Positions 7,458 to 14,224 of a stretch of DNA of 64,000 bases are shown in pieces. Each line of letters starts with the position of its first letter. Position 1 is the stretch's first letter. Source of the stretch: Nocardioides lijunqiniae (GTDB taxonomy: Bacteria; Actinomycetota; Actinomycetes; Propionibacteriales; Nocardioidaceae); NCBI RefSeq assembly GCF_015024225.1, contig NZ_JACJGM010000006.1:1-64000 (forward strand), in the 5' to 3' direction. The notes under the pieces were generated by a model, which saw only the letters and a program-made list of their open reading frames with translations, made no database searches and was not told where the DNA came from. The translations under genes and the position numbers were made by a program.

Positions 7458-9256
7458 CGCCGGCTGTAGTCGCGGAAGCCGCGCTTGGTCTTGCGGCCGA
7501 GGTAGCCGGCCGTGACCAGGTGCTCGAGCAGTGGAGCGGGCGCGAAGCCCGGCTCGCGGAACTCCAGGTAGAGCTCGCGCTGGATCGCCAGCGAGACGTC
7601 GTTGCCGACCACGTCGAGCAGCTCGAAGGGGCCCATCGGGAGCGCGCAGCCCTGCTTCATCGCGAGGTCGATGTCGTCGGCGGTGGCGTAGTGCGCCTCG
7701 AGCATCTTGACGGCGTCGTTGAGGTAGGGGAACAGCAGGGCGTTGACGATGAAGCCGGCCCGGTCGCCGCAGGACACCGCGACCTTGCCGACCTTCGCGC
7801 ACAGGGCCCGGGTCGTCTCGGTGACGTCCTCGGACGTGGCGACCGTCGAGACGACCTCCACCAGCCTCATGACCGTCGCCGGGTTGAAGAAGTGCATCCC
7901 GACGACGTCCTGCGGGCGACTGGTCACCTTGGCCATCGCGATGATCGGCAGGCTCGAGGTCGTGGTCGCGAGGATCGCGCCGGGCTTGCAGATCTCGTCG
8001 AGGTTCTCGAACAGGGTCGTCTTGACGGCGAGGTCCTCGGCGATCGCCTCGACCACCAGGTCGACCGACGCGAGGTCGTCGAGGCTGGTCGACCCGCTGA
8101 CGCGCGCCAGCACCTCGGCCTTGGCCTCCTCGGTGGCCTTGCCACGCTGGATCTGCTTGTCGAAGCTCTTGGTGATCGTCGCGGTGACGCCGGCGACCTT
8201 GTCGGCGCTGCGGCCGACGTAGAGGACGTCGTAGCCGGCCTTGGCGAAGACCTCCACGATCCCGCTGGCCATCGTGCCGGTGCCGACGACGCCGACCTGC
8301 CTGATGTCGTGGCGCAGCTGCGGCTGCTCGTCGGCGGACGGGGTCTTGTCGTCGTCGACGACGACGGGGCTGTCGGGGCCCTCGTAGGTGTAGAAGCCGC
8401 GGCCGGTCTTGCGACCGAGCAGGCCGGCCATGACCATCTGCTTCAGGATGGGCGTCGGCGCGTGGAGGCGGTCGCGGCCCTGGCGGTACATGGTCTCGAG
8501 GATCTCGTAGGCGGTGTCCAGGCCGATCAGGTCGAGCAGCGCCAGCGGGCCCATCGGGTAGCCGCAGCCGAACCGCATGGCGGCGTCGATGTCCTCGCGT
8601 GAGGCGTACCTGCCCTCGAACATCGACGCGGCGTGGTTGAGGTAGCCGAACAGCAGCGTGTTGGCGATGAACCCCGCCTTGTCGCCGCACACGACCGGGC
8701 TCTTGCCCAGCTGCGCCACCAGCCCCTTCACGTCGTCGAGCACGGCCGGCTCGGTGACGACGGTGCGCACGATCTCGACGAGGTTCTGCACCGGCGCGGG
8801 GTTGAAGAAGTGCACGCCGATGACCCGGCCCGGGGAGGAGTTGGCCGTCGAGATCTCGGTGACCGACAGCGAGGAGGTGTTGGTCGCCAGGATCGCCTCG
8901 CCCGAGACGATCGAGTCGAGCTCGGCGAAGATCGCCTTCTTGGTGGCCAGCGACTCCACCACCGCCTCGATGACGAAGTCGGCGTCGCGGAGGTCCTCCA
9001 GCGACGTGGTGAACGTGATCCGGCCCAGCAGCTCGGCCTGCTCGGCCTCGGTGAGCTTCTCGCGCTTGACGGCGCGGTCGGTGGAGTTGGCCAGGTGCTG
9101 ACGGCCCCGCTCGAGACCCTCCTCACCCTGCTCGACCCCCACGACGGCGAAGCCGTGGCGGGCGAAGACCTCGGCGATGCCGGCGCCCATCGTGCCGAGA
9201 CCGATGACGCCGATCGTCGTGAACGTGCGGGCGGAGGTCTCAGGCGTGCTCGTCAT
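7454..9256 (-). CDS. 3-hydroxyacyl-CoA dehydrogenase, tandem-duplicated (PaaH/FadB2 type)
   Basis: The roughly 600-aa protein holds two complete copies of the NAD-binding plus C-terminal domains of 3-hydroxybutyryl/3-hydroxyacyl-CoA dehydrogenase. Copy 1 starts with GVIGLGTMGAGIAEVFARHG and ends near residue 290; copy 2 starts with GVVGTGTMASGIVEVFAKAG near residue 310. Both keep the family motif SS..I at strand 5, HFFNPAP or HFFNPAT, and the C-terminal LGRKT(G/K)RGF. There is no hydratase domain, so this is not a FadB fusion. It oxidises L-3-hydroxyacyl-CoA to 3-oxoacyl-CoA in beta-oxidation or phenylacetate breakdown. ATG codons at 9268 and 9256 are both possible starts; neither has a clear ribosome site. 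Confidence 0.9.
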   Translation of the reverse strand: MTSTPETSARTFTTIGVIGLGTMGAGIAEVFARHGFAVVGVEQGEEGLERGRQHLANSTDRAVKREKLTEAEQAELLGRITFTTSLEDLRDADFVIEAVVESLATKKAIFAELDSIVSGEAILATNTSSLSVTEISTANSSPGRVIGVHFFNPAPVQNLVEIVRTVVTEPAVLDDVKGLVAQLGKSPVVCGDKAGFIANTLLFGYLNHAASMFEGRYASREDIDAAMRFGCGYPMGPLALLDLIGLDTAYEILETMYRQGRDRLHAPTPILKQMVMAGLLGRKTGRGFYTYEGPDSPVVVDDDKTPSADEQPQLRHDIRQVGVVGTGTMASGIVEVFAKAGYDVLYVGRSADKVAGVTATITKSFDKQIQRGKATEEAKAEVLARVSGSTSLDDLASVDLVVEAIAEDLAVKTTLFENLDEICKPGAILATTTSSLPIIAMAKVTSRPQDVVGMHFFNPATVMRLVEVVSTVATSEDVTETTRALCAKVGKVAVSCGDRAGFIVNALLFPYLNDAVKMLEAHYATADDIDLAMKQGCALPMGPFELLDVVGNDVSLAIQRELYLEFREPGFAPAPLLEHLVTAGYLGRKTKRGFRDYSRR

Positions 9257-9298
9257 GCGGCGCATCATCGCACGGCCCGGCGGCGCTGGGCTGTGGGC

Positions 9299-9312
9299 TA
9301 ACTCACCAGTAA
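9299..9312. promoter_or_regulatory. Candidate operator (TAACT-N4-AGTAA)
   Basis: Imperfect inverted repeat TnACTnnnnAGTnA, flanked by CTAA and TTAG, 43 nt upstream of the 3-hydroxyacyl-CoA dehydrogenase start. Its size fits a TetR-type operator for a fatty-acid regulator. The assignment is inference. Confidence 0.35.
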
Positions 9313-9313
9313 C

Positions 9314-9865
9314 TTAGGGTGCGACCGATCCTCGGAGGCGCGTCGACATGACCACCCGCGGTCCGTGCCGGTCCAGGCCGAGCCGGTGCTCGCGCTCGAG
9401 CTGACGGGCCTCGAACGGCTCTGGGCGCGTCTCCTCGGCGAACCCGAGGCCGGCGTAGAACGGCCCGTTGAAAGCCAGGTCGCGGTACGTCGTCAGCGAC
9501 ATGCGTGCGTAGCCCGCGTGCCACGCCTCCCGCATCGCCTCCCGCACCAGCGCCGAGCCGAGGCCCCGGCGCATCCGGCTCGGGTGGACCGACAGCTGCG
9601 CCAGGTGGGCCGAGCCGTCGACGTACGTGACGTGGGCGAAGCCGGTCGGCTCCCCCACCTCCCCCGTGACCAGCAGGAAGCCCGGCTCGCCCACCCGGTC
9701 GCGCCCGTCGGGGGCCGGCGAGGAGAGCGCGTCGCCGGTCAGGTCGCCGTACGCCTCCTCGAAGAGGGGCACCCCGGCGTCCTCGATCGCGGCGAGGTGG
9801 CGCAGGTCGGCGGCGCGGGCGTGCCGGACGGTCACGGCACCCTGGTGGTCGGTCACGGGGACCAC
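9314..9865 (-). CDS. GNAT-family N-acetyltransferase
   Basis: A compact 183-aa single-domain acetyltransferase. Motif A reads [23 protein letters not shown] (shown here only as family pattern V-x5-R-R-G-x-G), and the C-terminal motif B region is [10 protein letters not shown]. The substrate is unknown. It starts 16 nt from the divergent nucS start, so the two share a promoter region. GTG at 9865 is used; an in-frame GTG three codons later is equally possible. Confidence 0.85.
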   Translation of the reverse strand: MVPVTDHQGAVTVRHARAADLRHLAAIEDAGVPLFEEAYGDLTGDALSSPAPDGRDRVGEPGFLLVTGEVGEPTGFAHVTYVDGSAHLAQLSVHPSRMRRGLGSALVREAMREAWHAGYARMSLTTYRDLAFNGPFYAGLGFAEETRPEPFEARQLEREHRLGLDRHGPRVVMSTRLRGSVAP

Positions 9866-9881
9866 TGTAGATTCGTCGCCC

Positions 9882-10568
9882 GTGAGACTCGTCGTAGCGC
9901 GCTGCCAGGTCGACTACGCCGGACGCCTGACGGCGCACCTGCCCATGGCGACGCGGGTGCTGATGATCAAGGCGGACGGCTCGGTCCTCGTCCACTCCGA
10001 CGGCGGCTCCTACAAGCCGCTCAACTGGATGTCGCCGCCGTGCACGCTGCGCGAGGGCACCACCGAGGACGGGCAGGTGGAGTGGACGGTCACGAACCCC
10101 AAGACCGACGACACCCTGCGCATCCTCCTCGCCGAGGTCATCAGCGACTCCTCCCACGACCTCGGGATCGACCCGGGGCTGCAGAAGGACGGCGTCGAGA
10201 AGCATCTCCAGGCGCTCCTGGCCGACCACCCGGGCACGCTCGCGGAGGGGCTGACGCTGGTCCGGCGGGAGTACCCCACCGCGATCGGCCCCGTGGACCT
10301 GATGTGCCGCGACGCGCTGGGGGTCAGCGTGGCCGTGGAGATCAAGCGCCGCGGCGACATCGACGGCGTCGAGCAGCTCACCCGCTACCTCGAGCTGCTG
10401 AACCGCGACCCGCTGCTCACCGGCAACGGCGCGGTGCGCGGGATCTTCGCCGCCCAGGAGATCAAGCCCCAGGCCCGGGTCCTCGCCACCGACCGCGGCA
10501 TCGCCTGCGCGGTCGTCGACTACGACGCCCTGCGCGGCCTCGACGACCCGAGCCACCGACTCTTCTAG
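9882..10568 (+). CDS. nucS: Mismatch-specific endonuclease NucS
   Basis: The GTG at 9882 is chosen because TAGATT (9868-9873) lies 8 nt upstream as a leaderless -10 and because the protein then starts [14 protein letters not shown], as in actinobacterial NucS/EndoMS. The catalytic core has the PVDLMCRD and VAVEIKRRG pair (the D and E-x-K of the RecB-like nuclease site) near residues 150-175, and [14 protein letters not shown] close to the end. At 228 aa it is full length. NucS cuts mismatched DNA and replaces MutS/MutL in most actinobacteria, working with the beta clamp. A decayed partial copy lies 0.8 kb downstream. Confidence 0.95.
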   Translation: MRLVVARCQVDYAGRLTAHLPMATRVLMIKADGSVLVHSDGGSYKPLNWMSPPCTLREGTTEDGQVEWTVTNPKTDDTLRILLAEVISDSSHDLGIDPGLQKDGVEKHLQALLADHPGTLAEGLTLVRREYPTAIGPVDLMCRDALGVSVAVEIKRRGDIDGVEQLTRYLELLNRDPLLTGNGAVRGIFAAQEIKPQARVLATDRGIACAVVDYDALRGLDDPSHRLF

Positions 10569-10581
10569 CTGCAGCACCACG

Positions 10582-11070
10582 ATGGAGCTCGTGTCCCTCG
10601 ACGGACGGTTCGTCGAACTCGCCATCTCCGCGTATCAGTTCGGAGGCGGGCGCTCGACCTCCGAAGAGCGTGACTGGGACGCCAACTGGCTCATGATCCG
10701 AGGAAGGGTGTGGGACGGCCATGTTTCGTGGGCTTTCCACGATCCCTGCATGACGACCTGGGAGGCTCGCGAACTGTCCGGCTGGTTGCGGGGGCTCGCC
10801 GACTCGAATGCGGCGACGGTCAAGACCGCAGGACCCGACGAACTGCGCATGTGGCTGACTGAGCCCAACCTGACGTTCGAGCTGACGGGGAGTGACCACG
10901 GCATGATCAGCCTCGTGGTGCACTTCGACGCCGAGTCACGTCCGCCCAGAGGATCGAGCGACGGAGACCAGGGCCTCGGTCACGAGGTGCGGCTCGAGCT
11001 GTCCACGGCCGATCTTGCTCGGGCGGTCGATGACTGGGATCGCGAACTGGTCCGGTTTCCCGAGAGATGA
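10582..11070 (+). CDS. WapI-family immunity-like protein
   Basis: A 162-aa acidic soluble protein. It has the order YQFGGG..RDWDANWLMIRG, SWAFHDPCMTTWEARELSGWL and LTEPNLTFEL that I associate with the WapI-type immunity family (antitoxins to WapA-like polymorphic tRNase toxins). No toxin gene is visible in the window, so it may be an orphan immunity gene or have a different role. It begins 13 nt after nucS without an obvious ribosome site. Its codons are less GC3-biased than those of nucS (many third-position A/T), which fits later acquisition. Family assignment is from memory of the sequence pattern. Confidence 0.7.
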   Translation: MELVSLDGRFVELAISAYQFGGGRSTSEERDWDANWLMIRGRVWDGHVSWAFHDPCMTTWEARELSGWLRGLADSNAATVKTAGPDELRMWLTEPNLTFELTGSDHGMISLVVHFDAESRPPRGSSDGDQGLGHEVRLELSTADLARAVDDWDRELVRFPER

Positions 11071-11154
11071 GGTAGCTGCGGGTTCAGCGACCCTTGCTGC
11101 ACGGAGTCGACGACCCAGCGATCGGTTCCTCCAGGAGTCCGCCCTCGCAGCGCC

Positions 11155-11538
11155 CTACAACCGAGCTGGCTCGTTGAGCGCCATGAGCCCCGGGTTCTCC
11201 GATGCGAAGGCCACCTCGAGGCGGAGGGTCGGCGCGCCGGGCTCCGAGGACTCGATCCAGGACTCCATCTCGACGACGATGTCGGAGGCTGCCGGGAGAA
11301 GCGTATTGCCCTCCCAGAGGAAGCACGTGTCGACTGCATCGACGGCGTCGAGCAGCCGACCCGTCACCTCACGCTTCTTCACCGCGGCCGGCTTCTGACC
11401 GGCAACGGCCCGGTGCGCGGCACCTTCGGGCCAGCCACCGAGTGTGCTGACGTCCGGCGGACCGCCGGCCCTGGCGTCTCCCTCCGCTCCATCGGGATCC
11501 ACAGGCGGGCTGGCTTCGCTGGCAGCAGCCGAGGACAC
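11155..11538 (-). CDS. Doubtful hypothetical ORF antisense to the nucS remnant
   Basis: A 127-codon frame from a GTG at 11538. The first half (to about residue 70) reads antisense through a stretch that is clearly derived from nucS on the plus strand, so its coding look there is borrowed. The C-terminal part (DIVVEMESWIESSEPGAP to the end) has good third-position bias and no recognised homolog. It may be a true short gene starting later, or only a frame left open by GC bias. No promoter or ribosome site stands out. Confidence 0.3.
   Translation of the reverse strand: MSSAAASEASPPVDPDGAEGDARAGGPPDVSTLGGWPEGAAHRAVAGQKPAAVKKREVTGRLLDAVDAVDTCFLWEGNTLLPAASDIVVEMESWIESSEPGAPTLRLEVAFASENPGLMALNEPARL
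11338..11430 (+). pseudogene. Decayed fragment of nucS
   Basis: Bases 11338-11430 align without gaps and in codon phase to nucS 10360-10452 at roughly 75% identity by eye. They read IDGVEQPTRHLTLL..LLTGNGPVRGTF against [26 protein letters not shown] of NucS. There is no start and no catalytic part. The rest of 11071-11718 holds no convincing gene. One short leaderless-looking start (ATG 11556, TACGGT 7 nt before it) reads only 21 codons to a stop at 11621, which fits a degraded region. This looks like a partial duplication or a recombined second nucS allele. Confidence 0.75.
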
Positions 11539-11718
11539 GGCATACGGTGACGGTCATGACGAGCGATCCCGATGTGTCACGCACCGTGCCTTCGCTCGGA
11601 CGACAGGGAGTCGGGCCTTGAGCCCCACGACGTCCTACGCCGCCCTCCAGACCCTCGGTGACAGGCGCAGCGCTGATCCACGGCGCGGCCCCCACGACAC
11701 CAGTCACCGACTCGTCTG

Positions 11719-12354
11719 ATGCGGATCTTCCACCTCGCCACGGTCGCGGAGTGGGACGCCGCTCGTGACTCCGGCGCCTACACCACCTCGACGACCGGCC
11801 GCACGCTCGCTGAGGAGGGTTTCATCCACGCCAGCCGCGCCGACCAGTGGCAGGGCGTGCGCGAGCGCTACTACGCCGACGTCGCCGAGCCGCTCGTGCT
11901 CCTGGTGATCGACACCGACCGTCTCACCTCCCCCGTCGTCGAGGAGCGCGTCGGCGAGGGCCCCGAGACCTTCCCCCATGTCTACGGCCCGATCAACCCC
12001 GACGCCGTTGTCCAGGCCCTGCCGGTGGGCGGGCCGGTCGGCGAGCCCGGTGGGACGGACGGCGGGACGGACGGCGGGCCGATCGGTGGGCTTGGCGGCT
12101 CCGCGGACGGGGTCGGGCCGGCGAGCGAGGCGTCGTTCACGCAGCTGTTCCTGGGCGAGGTCGTGCACCGCATGGTCCTCGCCGTCATCGCCATGACCGT
12201 CGCGGTCGCCGGCGCGATCGTCGGCGCCGCCGTCGTACCGGATCCCGGGGCCGCTGTCGGGCTGCTGATCGGCTTCGCGGTCGGCATCGTCCTCGCCGTC
12301 GTCGCGCACCGGCGCCGACGCGGCCGGGTCCCTGTCGCGGGCGGGTCACGCTGA
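11719..12354 (+). CDS. DUF952 protein with C-terminal membrane hairpin
   Basis: Residues 1-95 (MRIFHLATVAEWDAARDSG..EGFIHASRADQW..FPHVYGPIN) match DUF952, a small glutathione-S-transferase-C-like or cyclase-like domain of unknown function, usually a stand-alone protein of about 110 aa. Here a Gly/Asp-rich linker with GGTDGGTDGG repeats (about 105-135) leads to two strong transmembrane helices (about 150-172 and 178-200) and a basic tail RRRRGR. The fusion would tether the domain to the cytoplasmic face of the membrane. The start ATG has no clear ribosome site. Confidence 0.75.
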   Translation: MRIFHLATVAEWDAARDSGAYTTSTTGRTLAEEGFIHASRADQWQGVRERYYADVAEPLVLLVIDTDRLTSPVVEERVGEGPETFPHVYGPINPDAVVQALPVGGPVGEPGGTDGGTDGGPIGGLGGSADGVGPASEASFTQLFLGEVVHRMVLAVIAMTVAVAGAIVGAAVVPDPGAAVGLLIGFAVGIVLAVVAHRRRRGRVPVAGGSR

Positions 12355-12390
12355 CCCACGCGTCACGTCCGCCCCAGCGCCTGCACGAAG

Positions 12391-12455
12391 CTCACGCTTC
12401 CGGGGCGAAGCTTCACGCCGGGAGCGTGAGTTTCACCGGGTACCCGGTGAAACTC
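12391..12455. repeat. GAGTTTC palindromic repeat, copy 1
   Basis: Bases 12428-12455 form a perfect 28-nt palindrome with half-site GAGTTTCACCGGGT. It is preceded by GGAGCGTGAG, and an inverted GGAAGCGTGAG stands at 12391-12401. The same element, with G in place of A at half-site position 8, recurs at 32127-32279. It sits between the ends of the convergent DUF952 and oxidase genes and could also act as a terminator. Confidence 0.75.
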
Positions 12456-12461
12456 CCTCCC

Positions 12462-13346
12462 TCACCCCACCAACGCGACGACGTCGTCGGCACAGCCCCA
12501 GCTCAGCGTGACGCCGGCACCGCCGTGGCCGTAGCAGTGGACGACGCGGCCGTCCCGCTCGACCCGCACCGACGGGCGGGCGGGACGCAGCCCGACGCGG
12601 TGCCGCAGCACCCGGGCGGAGCCGAGCTCGGGCACCAGCAGTGCCGCGCGGGCCAGGATCGCCTCCGCCGTCTCGGGTGAGGGGGTGCGGCTCCAGTCGC
12701 CCTCCTCGTAAGTGCCGCCGACGACGATGTCCTCGGTCCGCGGCACGACGTACAGCGGCGAACCACCAGCCTCCAGCCACCAGCGCTCGAGTCCGTGCTG
12801 CTCGACGTGGACGACCTGTCCGCGGACGGGCGTGACCGCGCCGTCGGAGGCGAGCAGCCGCGAGCCGATGCCGGAGCAGTTGACGACCACGTCGCCGCCC
12901 TCGGGCAGCACCCGCAGGTTGAGCCGCGTCAGGGTGCCGCCGAGCTCCTCGACCCGACCCGCGAGCCACGGCAGGTAGACCGGCGTCTGCGCCACCGGCG
13001 CCACGAGGCTCCACCCGTCGGGCACCCGCGTCAGCGACGGCACGGCGTCGACCCACCACGGGTCCGGCGTGCCGGGTGCGACGACCTCGGTCCCCTCCAC
13101 CATCCGTACGCCGGTCGCGTCAACGGCGGCCAGCGAGTCGAAGACCTCGTAGGAGCGAGCCGCCCACGCCGCGACCCGGGGGTCGGCGGCCGTGCCGAAG
13201 GGGTACCAGAGCGCCGCCGCCACGGCGGAGGTGGTCTCCAGCGGCAGGTCGCGGGCCACGACGTCGACGCGGTGGCCGGCCTCGAGCAGGCGGACCGCGC
13301 AGGTCAGTCCGACGACCCCGGCGCCCACGACGATGACTCGGCTCAT
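12462..13346 (-). CDS. FAD-dependent D-amino-acid oxidase-family enzyme
   Basis: The start is the ATG at 13346 (MSRVIVVGAGVVGL), six codons inside the longest frame. CAGACT (13353-13358) is 6 nt upstream as a -10. The N-terminal GxGxxG Rossmann motif, the AAALWYPF segment, the VNCSGIGSR strand and the C-terminal VRVER..VHCYGHGGAGVTLSWG segment are those of DAAO/D-aspartate oxidase. At 294 aa it is slightly short but complete. It would oxidise D-amino acids to 2-oxo acids, NH3 and H2O2. No peroxisomal-type or secretion signal, so cytoplasmic. Glycine oxidase is a possible alternative. Confidence 0.85.
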   Translation of the reverse strand: MSRVIVVGAGVVGLTCAVRLLEAGHRVDVVARDLPLETTSAVAAALWYPFGTAADPRVAAWAARSYEVFDSLAAVDATGVRMVEGTEVVAPGTPDPWWVDAVPSLTRVPDGWSLVAPVAQTPVYLPWLAGRVEELGGTLTRLNLRVLPEGGDVVVNCSGIGSRLLASDGAVTPVRGQVVHVEQHGLERWWLEAGGSPLYVVPRTEDIVVGGTYEEGDWSRTPSPETAEAILARAALLVPELGSARVLRHRVGLRPARPSVRVERDGRVVHCYGHGGAGVTLSWGCADDVVALVG

Positions 13347-13394
13347 CCGGCGAGTCTGCCCCACGCGAGGCCGGTGTGGGCGAGGAGCCCGGGG

Positions 13395-13919
13395 TCAGGC
13401 TCCCGCGACGCGCGGCGCGGTCGGGTCGACCTCGCCGGTCTTCTGCTCGCGGGCGACGTACTCCTCGATGTCCTCGATGTCGTTCTGGTTGCGGGTGACG
13501 ACGGCCAGCAGGTCGCTCATGGTGGCGACCTCCTCGACCTGCTCCTTGATGAACCACTGCATGAACTGCTCGGAGGCGTAGTCGTGCTCCTCGCGCGCGA
13601 TCCGCAGCAGGCCGTTGATCTGCTCGGTGACCCGCTTCTCCTGCGACAGCGCGAGCGCCACCGGCGCGACGACGTCGGCGAAGGAGGAGACCGGGGCCTC
13701 GACGCCGGGGATGACCGCGTCGACGTCGGTGTCCAGGAGGTACTGGACCATCATCATCGCGTGGTCGCGCTCCTCGAGCGCCTGGGCGTAGAAGAACGCC
13801 GCCATCTGCGGCATCGTCTTGTCGTCGTAGTAGACGGCGCAGGCGAGGTACTGGTTGTGCGCGGCGAGCTCGTTGCCGATCTGGACGTTGAGCTGCTCGG
13901 CGAAGCGGGCTGCGGGCAT
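13395..13919 (-). CDS. Ferritin (BfrB-type)
   Basis: A 174-aa four-helix ferritin. Ferroxidase-centre residues appear in NELAAHNQYLA, ALEERDHAMMM and REEHDYASEQFMQWFIKEQVEE, as in the actinobacterial heme-free ferritin BfrB. A GAGG ribosome site lies 6 nt before the ATG. It follows the 68-aa Cys-rich protein by 37 nt and appears to share its promoter, which is overlapped by a DtxR/IdeR-type box. In mycobacteria IdeR-iron activates the ferritin gene, so iron control here is likely, though the sign cannot be read from sequence. It stores iron as a 24-mer shell. Confidence 0.93.
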   Translation of the reverse strand: MPAARFAEQLNVQIGNELAAHNQYLACAVYYDDKTMPQMAAFFYAQALEERDHAMMMVQYLLDTDVDAVIPGVEAPVSSFADVVAPVALALSQEKRVTEQINGLLRIAREEHDYASEQFMQWFIKEQVEEVATMSDLLAVVTRNQNDIEDIEEYVAREQKTGEVDPTAPRVAGA

Positions 13920-13956
13920 GGGGATCCTCGGCTTTCGTCGGCGGACCGCCAGTGTG

Positions 13957-14163
13957 TCAGGCGGCCTTCGCGAGCTTCTTCTTGGTGACCTTCTTGCCGT
14001 CCACCGTGACGAGCTTGCGCTTCTTCACCGTGTAGCCCTCGGGCAGCGTGCCCTCCTTGAGCATCCGCAGCGGGCACCGCCCGCACTTGGACTTGGAGAC
14101 GCAGCACTCGGTCTTCGGGAGCTTCCTCACCGACGACTTGCTCGACGCCTTCTTCTTGGGCAC
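13957..14163 (-). CDS. Small Lys/Cys-rich protein upstream of ferritin
   Basis: A 68-aa, very basic protein with a compact four-cysteine motif ECCVSKSKCGRCP near residues 19-31, flanked by Lys-rich ends (MPKKKASSKSS and KKVTKKKLAKAA). No family function is known to me. The cysteine spacing (CC-x5-C-x2-C) could bind zinc or an iron-sulfur cluster. The GTG start is leaderless with TAGGCT 7 nt upstream, and the promoter is overlapped by an iron-regulator box. Because it heads the ferritin transcript, a role in iron loading or release (functionally like Bfd for bacterioferritin) is a hypothesis only. Confidence 0.8.
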   Translation of the reverse strand: MPKKKASSKSSVRKLPKTECCVSKSKCGRCPLRMLKEGTLPEGYTVKKRKLVTVDGKKVTKKKLAKAA

Positions 14164-14170
14164 GAAGGGG

Positions 14171-14197
14171 AGCCTAACAGAGGCAAGCCTTGCCTAG
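14171..14197 (-). promoter_or_regulatory. DtxR/IdeR-type iron box with -10 element
   Basis: Bases 14181-14195 are the odd-centre palindrome AGGCAAG-C-CTTGCCT. The 19-mer 14179-14197 fits the DtxR/IdeR pattern TTAGGnnAGnCTnnCCTAA closely. On the minus strand the -10 TAGGCT is at 14171-14176, so the box covers the -35/spacer region of the small Cys-rich gene and ferritin. Confidence 0.75.
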
Positions 14198-14224
14198 CAG
14201 TGAGCCCGCCCACGTCGGAGGGCG

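Noticed and set aside
11015..11398. Plus-strand frame of 127 codons
   Set aside because: Ser/Arg-rich shadow with no start signals; it crosses the nucS remnant in the wrong frame.
11556..11621. Short frame with a leaderless-like start (21 codons)
   Set aside because: No homology or conservation evidence; possibly a broken gene start, but too short to call.
12428..12455. GTTTCACCGGGTACCC as a SigF-type promoter
   Set aside because: The spacing between GTTT and GGGTAC is far too short; it is the palindromic repeat.
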